Position numbers and translations under genes: made by a program. Below, piece by piece: positions 1-10,800 of a stretch of 54,161 bases of DNA. Below the pieces are notes generated by a model, which was not told the DNA's origin, ran no database searches, and saw only the letters and a list, made by a program, of their open reading frames with translations. This stretch comes from a virus: IMG/VR virus record IMGVR_UViG_3300043446_003900, positions 1-54,161 of that record. The stretch is one strand, 5' to 3'. Position 1 is the first letter of the stretch. The number at the start of each line of letters is the position of its first letter.

Positions 1-1795
1 GTAATCCTTGATTACCTTGTAATCCTTGAGTACCTTGATGTCCTTGAAGACCTTGATTACCTTGAGTACCTTGAGTACCTTGTAATCCTTGAGTACCTTG
101 ATGTCCTTGAAGACCTTGAGTACCTTGAAGACCTTGAGTACCTTGATTACCTTGCAATCCTTGAAGACCTTGAGTGCCTTGTAATCCTTGAGTTCCTTGA
201 TTACTTAAACCTTGAGTACCTTGTAATCCTTGAGTACCTTGATGTCCTTGAAGACCTTGATTACCTTGAGTACCTTGAGTACCTTGTAATCCTTGAGTAC
301 CTTGAAGACCTTGATTACCTTGAAGTCCTTGAGTACCTTGAGTACCTTGAAGTCCTTGATTACCTTGAAGTCCTTGAGTGCCTTGTAATCCTTGAGTGCC
401 TTGTAATCCTTGAGTTCCTTGATTACTTAAACCTTGAGTACCTTGATGTCCTTGAAGACCTTGATTACCTTGAGTACCTTGAGTACCTTGTAATCCTTGA
501 GTACCTTGTAATCCTTGAGTACCTTGTAATCCTTGATTACCTTGAGTACCTTGAGTACCTTGTAATCCTTGAAGACCTTGAGTGCCTTGAAGACCTTGAG
601 TTCCTTGATTACTTAAACCTTGAGTACCTTGTAATCCTTGATTACCTTGTAATCCTTGAGTACCTTGAAGACCTTGATTACCTTGAAGTCCTTGAGTACC
701 TTGAGTACCTTGAAGTCCTTGATTACCTTGAAGTCCTTGATTTCCTTGAACGCCTTGATTACTTAAACCTTGTAATCCTTGATTACCTTGAGTACCTTGA
801 GTACCTTGTAATCCTTGAAGACCTTGAACGCCTTGATTACTTAAACCTTGTAATCCTTGATTACCTTGAGTACCTTGAGTACCTTGTAATCCTTGAAGAC
901 CTTGAGTGCCTTGAAGACCTTGAAGACCTTGAGTACCTTGACTACCCAAAGAAGAAAATACCTGCCAAGTACCAGTTCCACCTTCATCTTCATAAATTAT
1001 ATCTAAAATAGTATTTGAAATATCAATAACTAAATCTTCAGAATAACCCTCAATAGTGCTTCCATTTCTATCTAATGTTAGATTATTTACAAACCAATTT
1101 CCACCATCAGCTATTCTTACTATTGCTCCAGGTGGAGGACTAAGTGGTAACTTTAAGGTAAAAGATCCAGAAGTTGTATCCGCTATTACTTGACTACCAT
1201 CTACTAATAAATCATTATTATTTAAAATAGTTTTTCTTACCCAAGAAGATGGTTGTCCACCTATTCCCTGTGTTCCTTGAACACCTTGAAGACCTTGAAG
1301 ACCTTGAGCACCTTGATTACTTAAACCTTGAAGACCTTGAGCACCCTGATCTCCCTCAGTTCCAGTTCCTCCTACAAATCCTTGAAGTCCTTGAGAACCT
1401 TGATTACCTTGAACACCTTGAAGACCTTGAGCACCTTGATTACTTAAACCTTGAAGACCTTGAGCACCCTGATCTCCCTCAGTTCCAGTTCCTCCTGCAA
1501 ATCCTTGAAGACCTTGGTTCCCCTGAAGTCCTTGTGATCCTTGGAGACCTTTTAAATCAATTCCAGAACCTTCTTCAGAAATGGGCAACCAATATCTTTT
1601 TCCAACATGCCCATCAACAGCAGCCAAGATAAAAGTTTGACCAACTGGTTTTGGATTTACAGTAGTAGATGCAATACCAACTTTAGGATCACCTAAATCT
1701 GGTTCTGCTTGTTCTAATGATAAAAACTCATATCTATCAGAAGTTATTCCAGTTTGATCAAATCTTCTTACTCTACCAGAATTATATTTTACCAT
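1..1795 (-). CDS. Collagen-like virion fibre protein, C-terminus beyond left edge
   Basis: The ATG at 1795 opens a frame with no stop before the window edge, so about 598 N-terminal codons are visible. Residues 1-75 form a non-repetitive head (starts MVKYNSGRVRRF) that probably anchors it to the virion. A short collagen-like stretch of G-L-Q and G-A-Q triplets follows, holding a near-repeated block with GGTGTEGDQ. Residues about 180-284 form a globular domain with ADTTSGSFTLKLP and NNLTLDRNGSTIEG, a type common in phage tail fibres. Collagen-like G-T-Q/G-L-Q/G-N-Q triplets with GLSNQ interruptions then run off the window. No SD is obvious and the gene lies 10 bp after its upstream neighbour, so it is likely co-transcribed. 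Fibre role is inferred from family resemblance and context. Confidence 0.85.
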   Translation of the reverse strand, partial: MVKYNSGRVRRFDQTGITSDRYEFLSLEQAEPDLGDPKVGIASTTVNPKPVGQTFILAAVDGHVGKRYWLPISEEGSGIDLKGLQGSQGLQGNQGLQGFAGGTGTEGDQGAQGLQGLSNQGAQGLQGVQGNQGSQGLQGFVGGTGTEGDQGAQGLQGLSNQGAQGLQGLQGVQGTQGIGGQPSSWVRKTILNNNDLLVDGSQVIADTTSGSFTLKLPLSPPPGAIVRIADGGNWFVNNLTLDRNGSTIEGYSEDLVIDISNTILDIIYEDEGGTGTWQVFSSLGSQGTQGLQGLQGTQGLQGLQGTQGTQGNQGLQGLSNQGVQGLQGLQGTQGTQGNQGLQGLSNQGVQGNQGLQGNQGLQGTQGTQGLQGNQGLQGTQGLQGNQGLQGTQGLSNQGTQGLQGTQGLQGLQGTQGTQGNQGLQGTQGLQGTQGLQGTQGTQGNQGLQGHQGTQGLSNQGTQGLQGTQGLQGTQGLQGNQGLQGTQGTQGLQGNQGLQGTQGLQGTQGTQGNQGLQGHQGTQGLQGTQGLSNQGTQGLQGTQGLQGLQGNQGTQGLQGTQGLQGHQGTQGLQGTQGTQGNQGLQGHQGTQGLQGNQGL

Positions 1796-1805
1796 TTTAT
1801 CTTTA

Positions 1806-2153
1806 TCACTGTTTTGCAGTTTCTAAAACACTTAATACTAAAGTTAAGGCATTATTTTCACTTGCTTGAACTTTAAAAATATCATTAGTTTCTAAAACAA
1901 GTCTGCCGTCAGAAACTATATTATAACCGTCTTTTGGTGGTATTGGAACCTGAGCACTTAAACTAATATCACTTGGAGACTCTGAAGTTCTAGAATGATA
2001 TGCAGTTACTGATACAATACCCGAAGAAGTATTTGATACTTGAGATAAAATAATAATCGATGCTACTCCAGCAGGGCATGTATATATTCCAGTATTGGTG
2101 GTTGTTACATTATACCTTATTGTTCTAAATTTATTAAGTGCAACTACTGCCAT
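1806..2153 (-). CDS. Small virion protein, stand-alone fibre C-terminal-type domain
   Basis: This is a 115-residue protein with no collagen repeats, sandwiched between two collagen-like fibre genes. Its pattern (GIYTCPAGVASIIILSQVSN, then PIPPKDGYNIV, then LVLETNDIFKVQASENN) resembles the two roughly 90-residue units at the C-terminus of the collagen-like fibre at the right end of the window (PIPTGASVELL, then MVLNPSDRIAMRATD). By eye it is the same predicted beta-sandwich encoded as a separate protein. It begins one base after the stop of the gene upstream. A role as a fibre tip, cap or minor structural protein is inferred from context; no enzymatic motif is visible. Confidence 0.7.
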   Translation of the reverse strand: MAVVALNKFRTIRYNVTTTNTGIYTCPAGVASIIILSQVSNTSSGIVSVTAYHSRTSESPSDISLSAQVPIPPKDGYNIVSDGRLVLETNDIFKVQASENNALTLVLSVLETAKQ

Positions 2154-2154
2154 T

Positions 2155-5100
2155 TTATATTCCTAATGCAATAATTAGAGGTGTTACTGTATTTAACAAA
2201 CTTTGATTGAACGCTCTTCCACTAATAGTACCAGTGATTTGATTTATTGTTACATCTGGACCTATTCTGAAATTTCCAGATTGATTAGTACCGGTAAATA
2301 CAATTTTACCACCATTTAGCATTACAAATTCGGAATTTAGATCAGTTACTCCACCTAAAGAAGGTTTTGCAGTATTAATATTAGTTCCACTACCAACCCA
2401 TTCTAAAGAAATTGTGGTTGCAAGTTGCAGACTTAATCTGGAAAAATAAACAGTCGTTCCTGCACTCACTGTATTATTTAGATTTTGTTGTAAAATTACT
2501 GTCGAAATACCAGAAACTGGTAATGTCGCACTTTCTATTCCATAATAAATTGGATACATAGTTGTCGTAAGTGCTAATCCAACTCCACCATTATGATTAA
2601 TAGTATATCCAGGATTTGTTAAATATTGGGATCCTGTACTGTTAACATCTATTGAGGTAATTGTTCCAGAATCTGAGACATTTACAGAAACTTCCGCAGT
2701 TACTCCGTTTTGTCCCGTTGGATCTGAAAGAGTAATTACGGGAGGATTTGTTTGGGAATATCCAGATCCACCGTTTGTTACTATAGCAGTTTGAACTTGA
2801 TAATATAATTTATCAAAGTATATTGCTTGCCCATCATAAGGACGATTTGTTCCTAATCCAGAAATTACAATTGTATCCGGATTATTTCCAGCAAAATCTA
2901 CTTCATTTACAACAGCACCAGTGTAGCGATAAATTGATCTTGATTCTGCATCACCAACTCCATTAGAAACTAATCCTCTGTTACCAAAAGAAGAATTAGA
3001 GTTTGTAATATCACACTGCCCACCACCAGAAGTCCAATGTCCGATATCATTACAAATTGTAAAAATTGAAACTAATTGAGCATATGCTCCATTGGTAATA
3101 GAAACTCCAATACCACCTTGATTGTATTGTGTATATGAATCTACTGACATTGTACCAGTTACACCAATATCATTTTGATCTCCAGGTTCTGCATGGAATC
3201 CATCAACTTTCATTCCAATACTCTTTGGAATAAAATTAGTACAATTCCTTACATAAGGACCTTGTGTGATCGGACCAACACCTGGAGAATATGTATTTCC
3301 TCCAATTTTTGTTGAAGACCAGTTATTATTAGATTGCCCATCATAATCATAAGGATATGATGTATTAATTCCAGATCCACTTAAACCATTTTTAATAATT
3401 GTAGTTACTACACCAACACAACTTGAAACGGCAGAAAGAACATTGGAACAATTTCCAATACTATAATTTGTTGCACCATCAGGTTGCATACTCAAATCTT
3501 TTACTTGTGTAAAGATATTTTGATAGGTGGAAGTTCCATTTTTTGTCCAAGATACGTTATTAATACAAGAATGTGCAATACCTATTGCATATTTTAAAGT
3601 ATCAATTGTTGCATCTTTTACGGAATAACCATTAGTGTCAGTTCCAGTAATATGAAGAAGAGTTGCACCATTATAATATGATTTTCCAGCACCAACACAT
3701 TTTGAGTTTCCTCCACGAGTAATATCAAAACATACTGCTTTTAAAATATCTTTAATATCATCTTTACAATCATTCGGATTTCCTGTTGGAATTACAAATG
3801 CTGGAGTTTTATAATCTGTACTTGTTAAATAACCAACTGCTTCTGATGCAATGAAATCAAGATTCATACGAATCATTCTTGCACCATCAAAAAATCTATC
3901 TGATGATACTCCCGCCAATGGTTGGAAAGCAACAACTGATGCACCATTTGTAGAATCTGGTCCAACAAAACTTAGGTCTGTAAGATGGCATCCATTATTT
4001 ACTTGGAATAAATCCAATCCAGAGTTTTGTGGAGTAATCATACAATTTCTGAGTTCTGTTCCTTCAACAGAAACTGTTTTTTGTAAAATTATTGGATTGT
4101 CTTCAACATATACTCCTGGAAAAACTTTAATGGTATCACCAGAACTTGCAATTCCTGCTGCATTTTTAATTGTCCTCTTTGGATAGTTTTCTGCTAGTCC
4201 AGTATTACTATCATTTCCATTTTGAGAAACATAAATTGTTTTTCCAACTGGTTTGTATGAAGTTATTGTGACTTTACCTTTACCATTTGTAGGATCAAGA
4301 TCAATACCAATTCCAGAAACTAATTGAGTTACAATTCCAACTAATGTAGATCCGTCACCCAAATAATTTGTTGCTGTTGTAGTTCCAACAACTGTTAATG
4401 ATGTATTTGTATATGGTTGAGAAGTTCCTATACCCAAACTTCCGGAAGAAGGTATAAAAGTTAATTTTTCAGAAGAAACTTTTATTGAAGAAATTCCTGA
4501 TGGAATATTTTTTGCAGTGCTAAGTCCAACAAATAAAATATTATTGTCTATATTATCATCACTTATTTTTATATCTGCACCTTCTCCCTTTAATCCTTGA
4601 AGACCTTGAGTACCTTGTAATCCTTGATTCCCTTGAGTACCTTGTAATCCTTGAAGACCTTGATTGCCTTGAAGACCTTGTGTTCCCTGAAGACCTTGTA
4701 ATCCTTGAGTTCCTTGATTACTTAAACCTTGAGTACCTTGTAATCCTTGATTACCTTGTAATCCTTGAGTACCTTGATGTCCTTGAAGACCTTGATTACC
4801 TTGAGTACCTTGAGTACCTTGTAATCCTTGAGTACCTTGATGTCCTTGAAGACCTTGAGTACCTTGTAATCCTTGATTCCCTTGAGTACCTTGTAATCCT
4901 TGAAGACCTTGAGTGCCTTGAAGACCTTGAGTGCCTTGAAGACCTTGATTACCTTGTAATCCTTGAGTACCTTGATGTCCTTGAAGACCTTGAGTGCCTT
5001 GAAGACCTTGAGTGCCTTGAAGACCTTGAGTTCCTTGAAGACCTTGAGTACCTTGATGTCCTTGAAGACCTTGATTACCTTGAAGACCTTGAGTGCCTTG

Positions 5101-6342
5101 AAGACCTTGAGTGCCTTGAAGACCTTGAGTGCCTTGAAGACCTTGAGTGCCTTGAAGACCTTGAAGACCTTGAGTGCCTTGAAGACCTTGAGTGCCTTGA
5201 AGACCTTGAAGACCTTGAGTGCCTTGAAGACCTTGATTACCTTGAGTACCTTGTAATCCTTGATTACCTTGTAATCCTTGATTACCTTGTAATCCTTGAT
5301 TACCTTGTAATCCTTGATTACCTTGTAATCCTTGATTACCTTGAGTACCTTGTAATCCTTGAGTACCTTGATGTCCTTGAAGACCTTGAGTACCTTGTAA
5401 TCCTTGATTACCTTGTAATCCTTGAGTACCTTGAAGACCTTGATTTCCCTGAAGACCTTGAAGACCTTGATTACCTTGAAGTCCTTGAGTACCTTGAGTG
5501 CCTTGAAGACCTTGATTACCTTGAGTACCTTGAGTACCTTGTAATCCTTGAAGACCTTGAGTACCTTGAAGTCCTTGAGTACCTTGAAAATTACTTAGAG
5601 TACCTTGTAATCCTTGATTACCTTGCAATCCTTGTGTTCCTTGTCGACCTTGATTACCTTGAAGACCTTGATTTCCTTGTAATCCTTGATTGCCTTGCAA
5701 TCCTTGTGTTCCTTGTCGACCTTGATTACCTTGTAATCCTTGAGTACCTTGAAGACCTTGATTACCTTGAAGTCCTTGAGTACCTTGAGTACCTTGTAAT
5801 CCTTGAGTACCTTGTAATCCTTGAGTACCTTGATGTCCTTGAAGACCTTGAGTTCCTTGAAGACCTTGAGTTCCTTGAGTACCTTGAAAATTACTTAGAG
5901 TACCTTGTAATCCTTGAAGTCCTTGAAGACCTTGCAATCCTTGTGTTCCTTGTCGACCTTGATTACCTTGAGTTCCTTGAAAATTACTTAAAGGTCCTTG
6001 AGTTCCTTGAAGACCTTGCAATCCTTGTGTTCCTTGTCGACCTTGATTACCTTGAGTTCCTTGAAAATTACTTAAAGGTCCTTGAGTTCCTTGAAAATTA
6101 CTTAAAGGTCCTTGAGTTCCTTGAAGTCCTTGAAGACCACCTCCACCTCCACCACCACCAGAAAAAAGAGCACCATTTTGATAGAGATCACCTGAAAAAT
6201 TAATATCTCCTACAACATCTAAATTATATCTAGGAAGTGTAGAACCAATACCAACAGATCCACCAACACTAATTGTATTGACTTCTAAGTCATTAATTTC
6301 CTCAGGTGGTCTATCTGTATAATAGATTCTAATTCTGGTCAT
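2155..6342 (-). CDS. Giant collagen-like fibre with beta-helix-like C-terminal region
   Basis: This 1395-residue protein has three parts. Residues 1-60 are a non-repetitive head with [10 protein letters not shown] and [18 protein letters not shown], a phrase typical of phage fibre bases. After a poly-Gly hinge (61-69), residues about 69-584 are nearly uninterrupted collagen-like triplets, mostly [12 protein letters not shown] and G-R-Q, broken by GxLSNFQ and GLSNQ units. Residues about 590-1395 are non-repetitive. [15 protein letters not shown] starts a stretch resembling right-handed beta-helix (pectate-lyase-like) proteins, including [16 protein letters not shown]. It overlaps the upstream gene by ATGA. 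Proline is almost absent from the triplets. It is probably a trimeric fibre or whisker; the receptor is unknown. The long open frames on the opposite strand here are repeat artefacts. Confidence 0.88.
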   Translation of the reverse strand: MTRIRIYYTDRPPEEINDLEVNTISVGGSVGIGSTLPRYNLDVVGDINFSGDLYQNGALFSGGGGGGGGLQGLQGTQGPLSNFQGTQGPLSNFQGTQGNQGRQGTQGLQGLQGTQGPLSNFQGTQGNQGRQGTQGLQGLQGLQGLQGTLSNFQGTQGTQGLQGTQGLQGHQGTQGLQGTQGLQGTQGTQGLQGNQGLQGTQGLQGNQGRQGTQGLQGNQGLQGNQGLQGNQGRQGTQGLQGNQGLQGTLSNFQGTQGLQGTQGLQGLQGTQGTQGNQGLQGTQGTQGLQGNQGLQGLQGNQGLQGTQGLQGNQGLQGTQGLQGHQGTQGLQGTQGNQGLQGNQGLQGNQGLQGNQGLQGNQGLQGTQGNQGLQGTQGLQGLQGTQGLQGTQGLQGLQGTQGLQGTQGLQGTQGLQGTQGLQGNQGLQGHQGTQGLQGTQGLQGTQGLQGTQGLQGHQGTQGLQGNQGLQGTQGLQGTQGLQGLQGTQGNQGLQGTQGLQGHQGTQGLQGTQGTQGNQGLQGHQGTQGLQGNQGLQGTQGLSNQGTQGLQGLQGTQGLQGNQGLQGLQGTQGNQGLQGTQGLQGLKGEGADIKISDDNIDNNILFVGLSTAKNIPSGISSIKVSSEKLTFIPSSGSLGIGTSQPYTNTSLTVVGTTTATNYLGDGSTLVGIVTQLVSGIGIDLDPTNGKGKVTITSYKPVGKTIYVSQNGNDSNTGLAENYPKRTIKNAAGIASSGDTIKVFPGVYVEDNPIILQKTVSVEGTELRNCMITPQNSGLDLFQVNNGCHLTDLSFVGPDSTNGASVVAFQPLAGVSSDRFFDGARMIRMNLDFIASEAVGYLTSTDYKTPAFVIPTGNPNDCKDDIKDILKAVCFDITRGGNSKCVGAGKSYYNGATLLHITGTDTNGYSVKDATIDTLKYAIGIAHSCINNVSWTKNGTSTYQNIFTQVKDLSMQPDGATNYSIGNCSNVLSAVSSCVGVVTTIIKNGLSGSGINTSYPYDYDGQSNNNWSSTKIGGNTYSPGVGPITQGPYVRNCTNFIPKSIGMKVDGFHAEPGDQNDIGVTGTMSVDSYTQYNQGGIGVSITNGAYAQLVSIFTICNDIGHWTSGGGQCDITNSNSSFGNRGLVSNGVGDAESRSIYRYTGAVVNEVDFAGNNPDTIVISGLGTNRPYDGQAIYFDKLYYQVQTAIVTNGGSGYSQTNPPVITLSDPTGQNGVTAEVSVNVSDSGTITSIDVNSTGSQYLTNPGYTINHNGGVGLALTTTMYPIYYGIESATLPVSGISTVILQQNLNNTVSAGTTVYFSRLSLQLATTISLEWVGSGTNINTAKPSLGGVTDLNSEFVMLNGGKIVFTGTNQSGNFRIGPDVTINQITGTISGRAFNQSLLNTVTPLIIALGI
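4590..6140. repeat. 9-bp periodic collagen-coding repeat
   Basis: Units such as CCTTGAAGA and CCTTGTAAT alternate for 1.5 kb with 9-bp period. Each encodes one G-x-Q triplet on the minus strand. Similar tracts lie at 1-945, 1260-1550, 52420-52867 and 53425-54161. Confidence 0.9.
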
Positions 6343-7235
6343 TTATTGTTTCTCCTGTCGTAATTCCATCCTGCAAGAGAATATTCTCTATTATCTCCTG
6401 GGTAATCTGCTGGTGTTTTACCTTCATATTCAACAATTAATTTTTCACCAAGCCTATCTGCCCATACTTGATAATAGCAATTTACAGTAGTTCCATTTCC
6501 AGATTTAATTCTTATTCTTTTTCCCCATTCAATTGATTCTACAATTAAATCTTGACTATGCCCAATTTGTGTCAAATTAACGCTGATAGTTTCTGGATCA
6601 ATTAAACCATTCCAATAGTCTGGGAGTTCGATAATATTTTTTCCTTCTAATTTACCTCTAATATAAACAGCAGATTCTGGACCTTCTACACAAATATGCC
6701 TTAACCTATGATTTGGTTTGTTTGGATGTGAAATATCAAATCCTTTTTTACTATTAATTGCTGATGCCACATCTTGCCCAATTCCATCAATAAAAAGAGT
6801 TCCACTTATTGCACATATTGTACTATTAATAGCAGTCGTTGGAGCAGTAAATTCATTTGATCCTTTAGCAGTAATTGAATTATCTCCACCAGAAGAAACA
6901 CAAAAAGAAGCACCAAGAAAATCATTACTAGAACATATTGAAGTAAAGCTTGTACCATCACATAAAGTTTCTCCAGTAAAAACTGAAGATCCTACTACAT
7001 TTAATAATCCAAAAGTATCTGATATTCCATATACTGTCAAACTAACTGGAGCAGTAATCCCTGGTTTTATAGTTACTGAGGAAAAATCCATTGAATTGTG
7101 CCCCATTCCAAAATAAGCCTGATATATACTTGCTGTTCCAGGTTGTCTAAAAATTTGAGGTAGTTCAAGTGCGGTTCCAAAAATACCATGAATAATATCT
7201 AATAAACCTGCGCCTGCTCCATCTGAAGATGCCAT
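6339..7235 (-). CDS. Virion/fibre protein with cyanophage fibre C-terminal domain
   Basis: This 298-residue protein has a small Gly/Ala-rich head and a hydrophobic-amphipathic N-terminus (LLDIIHGIFGTALELPQIF). Its middle is rich in Ser/Thr/Gly beta repeats around Cys residues (SLCDGTSFTSICSSNDFLG-like). The last ~130 residues contain GFDISHPNKPNHRLRHICVE, AVYIRGKLEGKNIIELPDYW and ETISVNLTQIG. As I recall, that domain recurs at the ends of cyanophage fibre proteins next to, or in place of, intramolecular chaperone (S74-like) regions. No catalytic Ser/Lys pair of S74 can be identified with confidence. A good SD (GGAG) precedes the ATG at 7235. Its stop overlaps the start of the giant collagen-like gene by 4 bp, so the two are translationally coupled. 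Confidence 0.7.
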   Translation of the reverse strand: MASSDGAGAGLLDIIHGIFGTALELPQIFRQPGTASIYQAYFGMGHNSMDFSSVTIKPGITAPVSLTVYGISDTFGLLNVVGSSVFTGETLCDGTSFTSICSSNDFLGASFCVSSGGDNSITAKGSNEFTAPTTAINSTICAISGTLFIDGIGQDVASAINSKKGFDISHPNKPNHRLRHICVEGPESAVYIRGKLEGKNIIELPDYWNGLIDPETISVNLTQIGHSQDLIVESIEWGKRIRIKSGNGTTVNCYYQVWADRLGEKLIVEYEGKTPADYPGDNREYSLAGWNYDRRNNK

Positions 7236-7246
7236 ATAATTTCTCC

Positions 7247-7831
7247 TTACTTACATGAATTAGATAGTCCTTGCAATATTGATCCCCAATTTCCAGCAAG
7301 GACACTAGAAATTAAACTTCCAGTAGAAGCAACTCCACCGTCAACCACTTTACCTGCATTTTTTATAAAAGCTGGTGACGATATTGTGACTCCACCTTCA
7401 CCATGAATGCAAACATTTTTACCTCCAGCTAATTTTATTTGATCACCAGTGGTAAGTATTATTTGACCATTTGCAGAAGCTAAAATATTACCAGATCCAG
7501 ACGGGCCGCTTGTCTCTATGTAAATATTTTTTGCTTTTAATCTAATGCTTCCGTTTTCGGCAATTAATGCAATATCTCCATTTTTTGCACAAATAGATCG
7601 TGCTATTCCACCATTTTCTTCAGGATCTGTTTGATGTCCACAAGTCTCATAATTACTACGCATTATATGTTCAACTTTATTTCCACTTTTACCATATACT
7701 ATTTGACAGTCAGTTGATGTGATAATACTTAAATCTCGTCCATCATCCCCAGATTCTGGAGCTATGGGTCCACAATGTATAAAACAATGCGAGTTATTTG
7801 CAATAGTATAGTCTGGGGCTGACTGTGGCAT
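7247..7831 (-). CDS. Tail-tip beta-helix (spike) protein, gp5 C-terminal/VgrG-like
   Basis: The start is set at the ATG at 7831, giving 194 residues; a TTG 15 bases upstream would extend the frame but lies inside the previous gene. The ATG shares one base with that gene's stop (TAATG). From about residue 75 on, short repeats of polar, Gly-rich strands appear: AKNGDIALIAENGSIRLKAK, then NILASANGQIILTTGDQIKL, then KNVCIHGEGGVTISS. This is the signature of a triple-stranded beta-helix as in T4 gp5 or VgrG needles. The N-terminus has several Cys and His (NNSHCFIHCGP). In T4 this needle is the C-terminal part of gp5; here the OB-fold part is a separate gene at 11745-12236. The role as the membrane-piercing spike is inferred. 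Confidence 0.6.
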   Translation of the reverse strand: MPQSAPDYTIANNSHCFIHCGPIAPESGDDGRDLSIITSTDCQIVYGKSGNKVEHIMRSNYETCGHQTDPEENGGIARSICAKNGDIALIAENGSIRLKAKNIYIETSGPSGSGNILASANGQIILTTGDQIKLAGGKNVCIHGEGGVTISSPAFIKNAGKVVDGGVASTGSLISSVLAGNWGSILQGLSNSCK

Positions 7832-10800
7832 TATCTGGAAACGCAATCTATGATTCGTACAAGTTTAGCGGGGTCAATTGATTTTAAATTGTTTTCTTTC
7901 AAAAATTGATCCAATGGAATAAAATCCAAATTTACTCTAAATTTAGCGCCTAAACCTTCTCTGTTATTTATTTCTATTTCTGGAACTCTTGTAAATCCGT
8001 AACCAGGATTTATAACATTAACTGCAACTATTGACCCATTTGGACTAATCACTGGAGTTAATATGGATCCTCCACCAGCAGTTATTGTAGTATTTGGTGG
8101 ATAATTGTTTCCAGGATTTATTGGAGTAACGGTGTTAATAACAGCAACAGCAGGAGTTCCAATAGAAGTATCATTTATAGTTATTGATACACTACTAACC
8201 ACGTAGTCTGGTTTCAATAAATCTTTTTTTATTTTTACATAAAATTCTTCCTGTCTTTCAGTAGTTAAATCTGCTGAAATAATCTTACTGAATGTACCTA
8301 CATTATTACTAATAACAAAATTTCCTGTTAAAGAATTATCAGTAAAATCAGAAGCTGTTACAGATCCAAATAAACCAATTATTTCATAAAAATAACTTCC
8401 ATTATCTGCAGGATCACTAACTTTAACCTCAAAATCTATAATATCACCTTCACTAACAACTGTTTTGCTTGGAGTACAAATAAATTTTCCAGGAGATGGC
8501 AAAATTTGAACTGGTGGAAGTTGACTTAAAGAAGTATCAGTTATAGTTATTCCTCCACTAGTTGCAACAAGTGCAGGAACATTTGGAATTCTTTTTATTA
8601 AAACATTAAATTGTTCGGATACTTCTGTTAAGGCATCTTTAGATATAGTTTTACTAAATGTTCCACTATTGTTTCCCGGAGAAATATTATTGATAGTAAA
8701 AGATCCAGTTAAAGTATTATCAGTAAAATCAGAATCTGTTACAGATCCAAATAATGAGATTATTTCATAATAAAAAATTCCAACATCTGCAGGATCTGTA
8801 CTTGTTACTGTAAAGTTTACAGTATCACCTTCATTAGGAAAAAATGTACTTGGTACACAATTAAATGCACCTGCAATCGGTGCTGGTGGTGCTGGTGGTG
8901 CTGGTGCTGGTGGTGCTGGTGCTGGTGGTGCTGGTGGTGGTGCTGGTAAGGGACTTACACTTATACTAACTTTTTGATTAGTTGTTTTGGGTCCAGAAGA
9001 ATATGGATTATTTGCTGTTAATTCATATTCAATAGTAGCATTTCCTGAACTGGGGAATGGAATATCTACAGGCATTACAAAACTTAATGATCCATCTGCA
9101 GGAATACTTGTATATCCAGTGAGAGGATTTTTAAAACCAGTTGCAGATAAAGAACAATCAATTGCATCTGTAGTATCCCAATCAAGTTTAACAATTTGAC
9201 CAACCGTAACATTTGTTGGATTTGCAGTGAAATTATTAATAGTTGGGGTATTTGTATTAATAACTGGTGGTGATGTAGGTATGAGAGATCCTTTTACTGG
9301 ATCATTTACTGTAAGAATAAAATCTTTTGTAACTATTTGTGGAGCTGAATTTTGTTCATTTTTAACAGCGGTAATAGTATAAGTAACAGTTGTTTGTTTT
9401 TTTCCGCTAGGAAAGGTTGGATTAACAAGGACACTTGCCGATCCAATTAATGGAATATTATTAAATCCAGAAACATTTAAAGAGGCAGACGTAGCATTCA
9501 CAATTGACCAATTCAATGTAATTGTATTATTGGTATCTACTGGATTTGGAGATCCAGTAAAAATTTGGATTACTGGAGATCCTGAAGTTGCAGTTGCAGT
9601 TGCTGAACTGTAATTATTTCCCGGATTTATTACATTAATATTACAAATAGATTTTCCTTTTTTCTTAGGAGGTAGAGATTTTTTTGAATTTGGTGAAGTT
9701 GTAAATCTTTCAAAAAATCCATGACTGGTAGAAAGAATATAATCATTCCAATCATCACCACCATTTTCAACAACTATAGATGTGTTTGGTAAAGATCCAC
9801 TAGTTAATATTTTATTAACTTTTTCATTTCCAATATATAATGCTCCAGATCCAGAAGATACTGAAAGAGGTCCATAAATTTTTCCAGGAACTAAATTAAC
9901 TAATCGTTGTACTTTATTTCCTGAAAATCCTGGACCAGTCAAAGTTTCATTTTTTGTTTTTGAAACTGGTAAATTTACAGCATATCCAGTTTCACTTCCT
10001 GTTGTGGTGAATAGAACATTTATTGGAGCAGTACTTGTAGTAGTTGTCGGTGCTGTAGGTGGGGTAACATATGACGCAAAAAATCCTTCATTTGTTGAAA
10101 TAACATAATCATTCCAATCATCACCACCATTTTCAACAACTATAGATGTGTTTGGTAAAGATCCACTATTATTAACTCCAGAAACAACTTGATCCCCAAC
10201 ATACAATGTTCCTGGATCACCTGTTTTAACAATTGGACCATAAACTTCACCAGATTTTAAATTCATAGATATTTGTACTGGAACATTATTTGTTGAAGGA
10301 TATGGAAGAGGTGGAATTTTAGCTCCACTAATAGTAGTTCCAGGAATATTAACAGAGTATATGAATGCTGCTTCTTTAGTTAAAGTAAATGTTACGACAA
10401 CTGTTCCTGCAGAATCAATTGGAGTTGCAGAAGTTAAATCTAAATAAATTCCCGGACCATTCCATCCAGTAACTGCTGTTGAATTTGTAGAATTTATTAA
10501 ATTTAAGTAAACGCCAGGACCATTATACCCTACAATTTTCTTGGATTTTTTTGAAGATGAAGGTTTTGGACACAATACTGCTAATGCACTAGCATTAATT
10601 CCACAACCACCAGGATCAACTATAGAGACAAAAGGAGGAGAAGTATAATCAGATCCTCCATTTAATAAATTGACACCAATAACTTCGCCAATTTGATTAA
10701 CTACCGCATTTGCTGCTGCCCCAGAACCACCACCACCAAATATAACTACTTGAGGTATTCCACATTTAAATACTCCCGTATAACAATCTCCAGGGGACTG

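Noticed and set aside
1-945. CRISPR-like array of short repeats
   Set aside because: No unique spacers; the whole tract is in-frame collagen-like coding sequence.
4680-6203. Long plus-strand open frame of 507 codons (and similar frames at 1249, 4963, 52416)
   Set aside because: Antisense shadows of the 9-bp collagen-coding repeat; a period divisible by three keeps several frames open. Composition (Leu/Asp/Glu only) is not protein-like.
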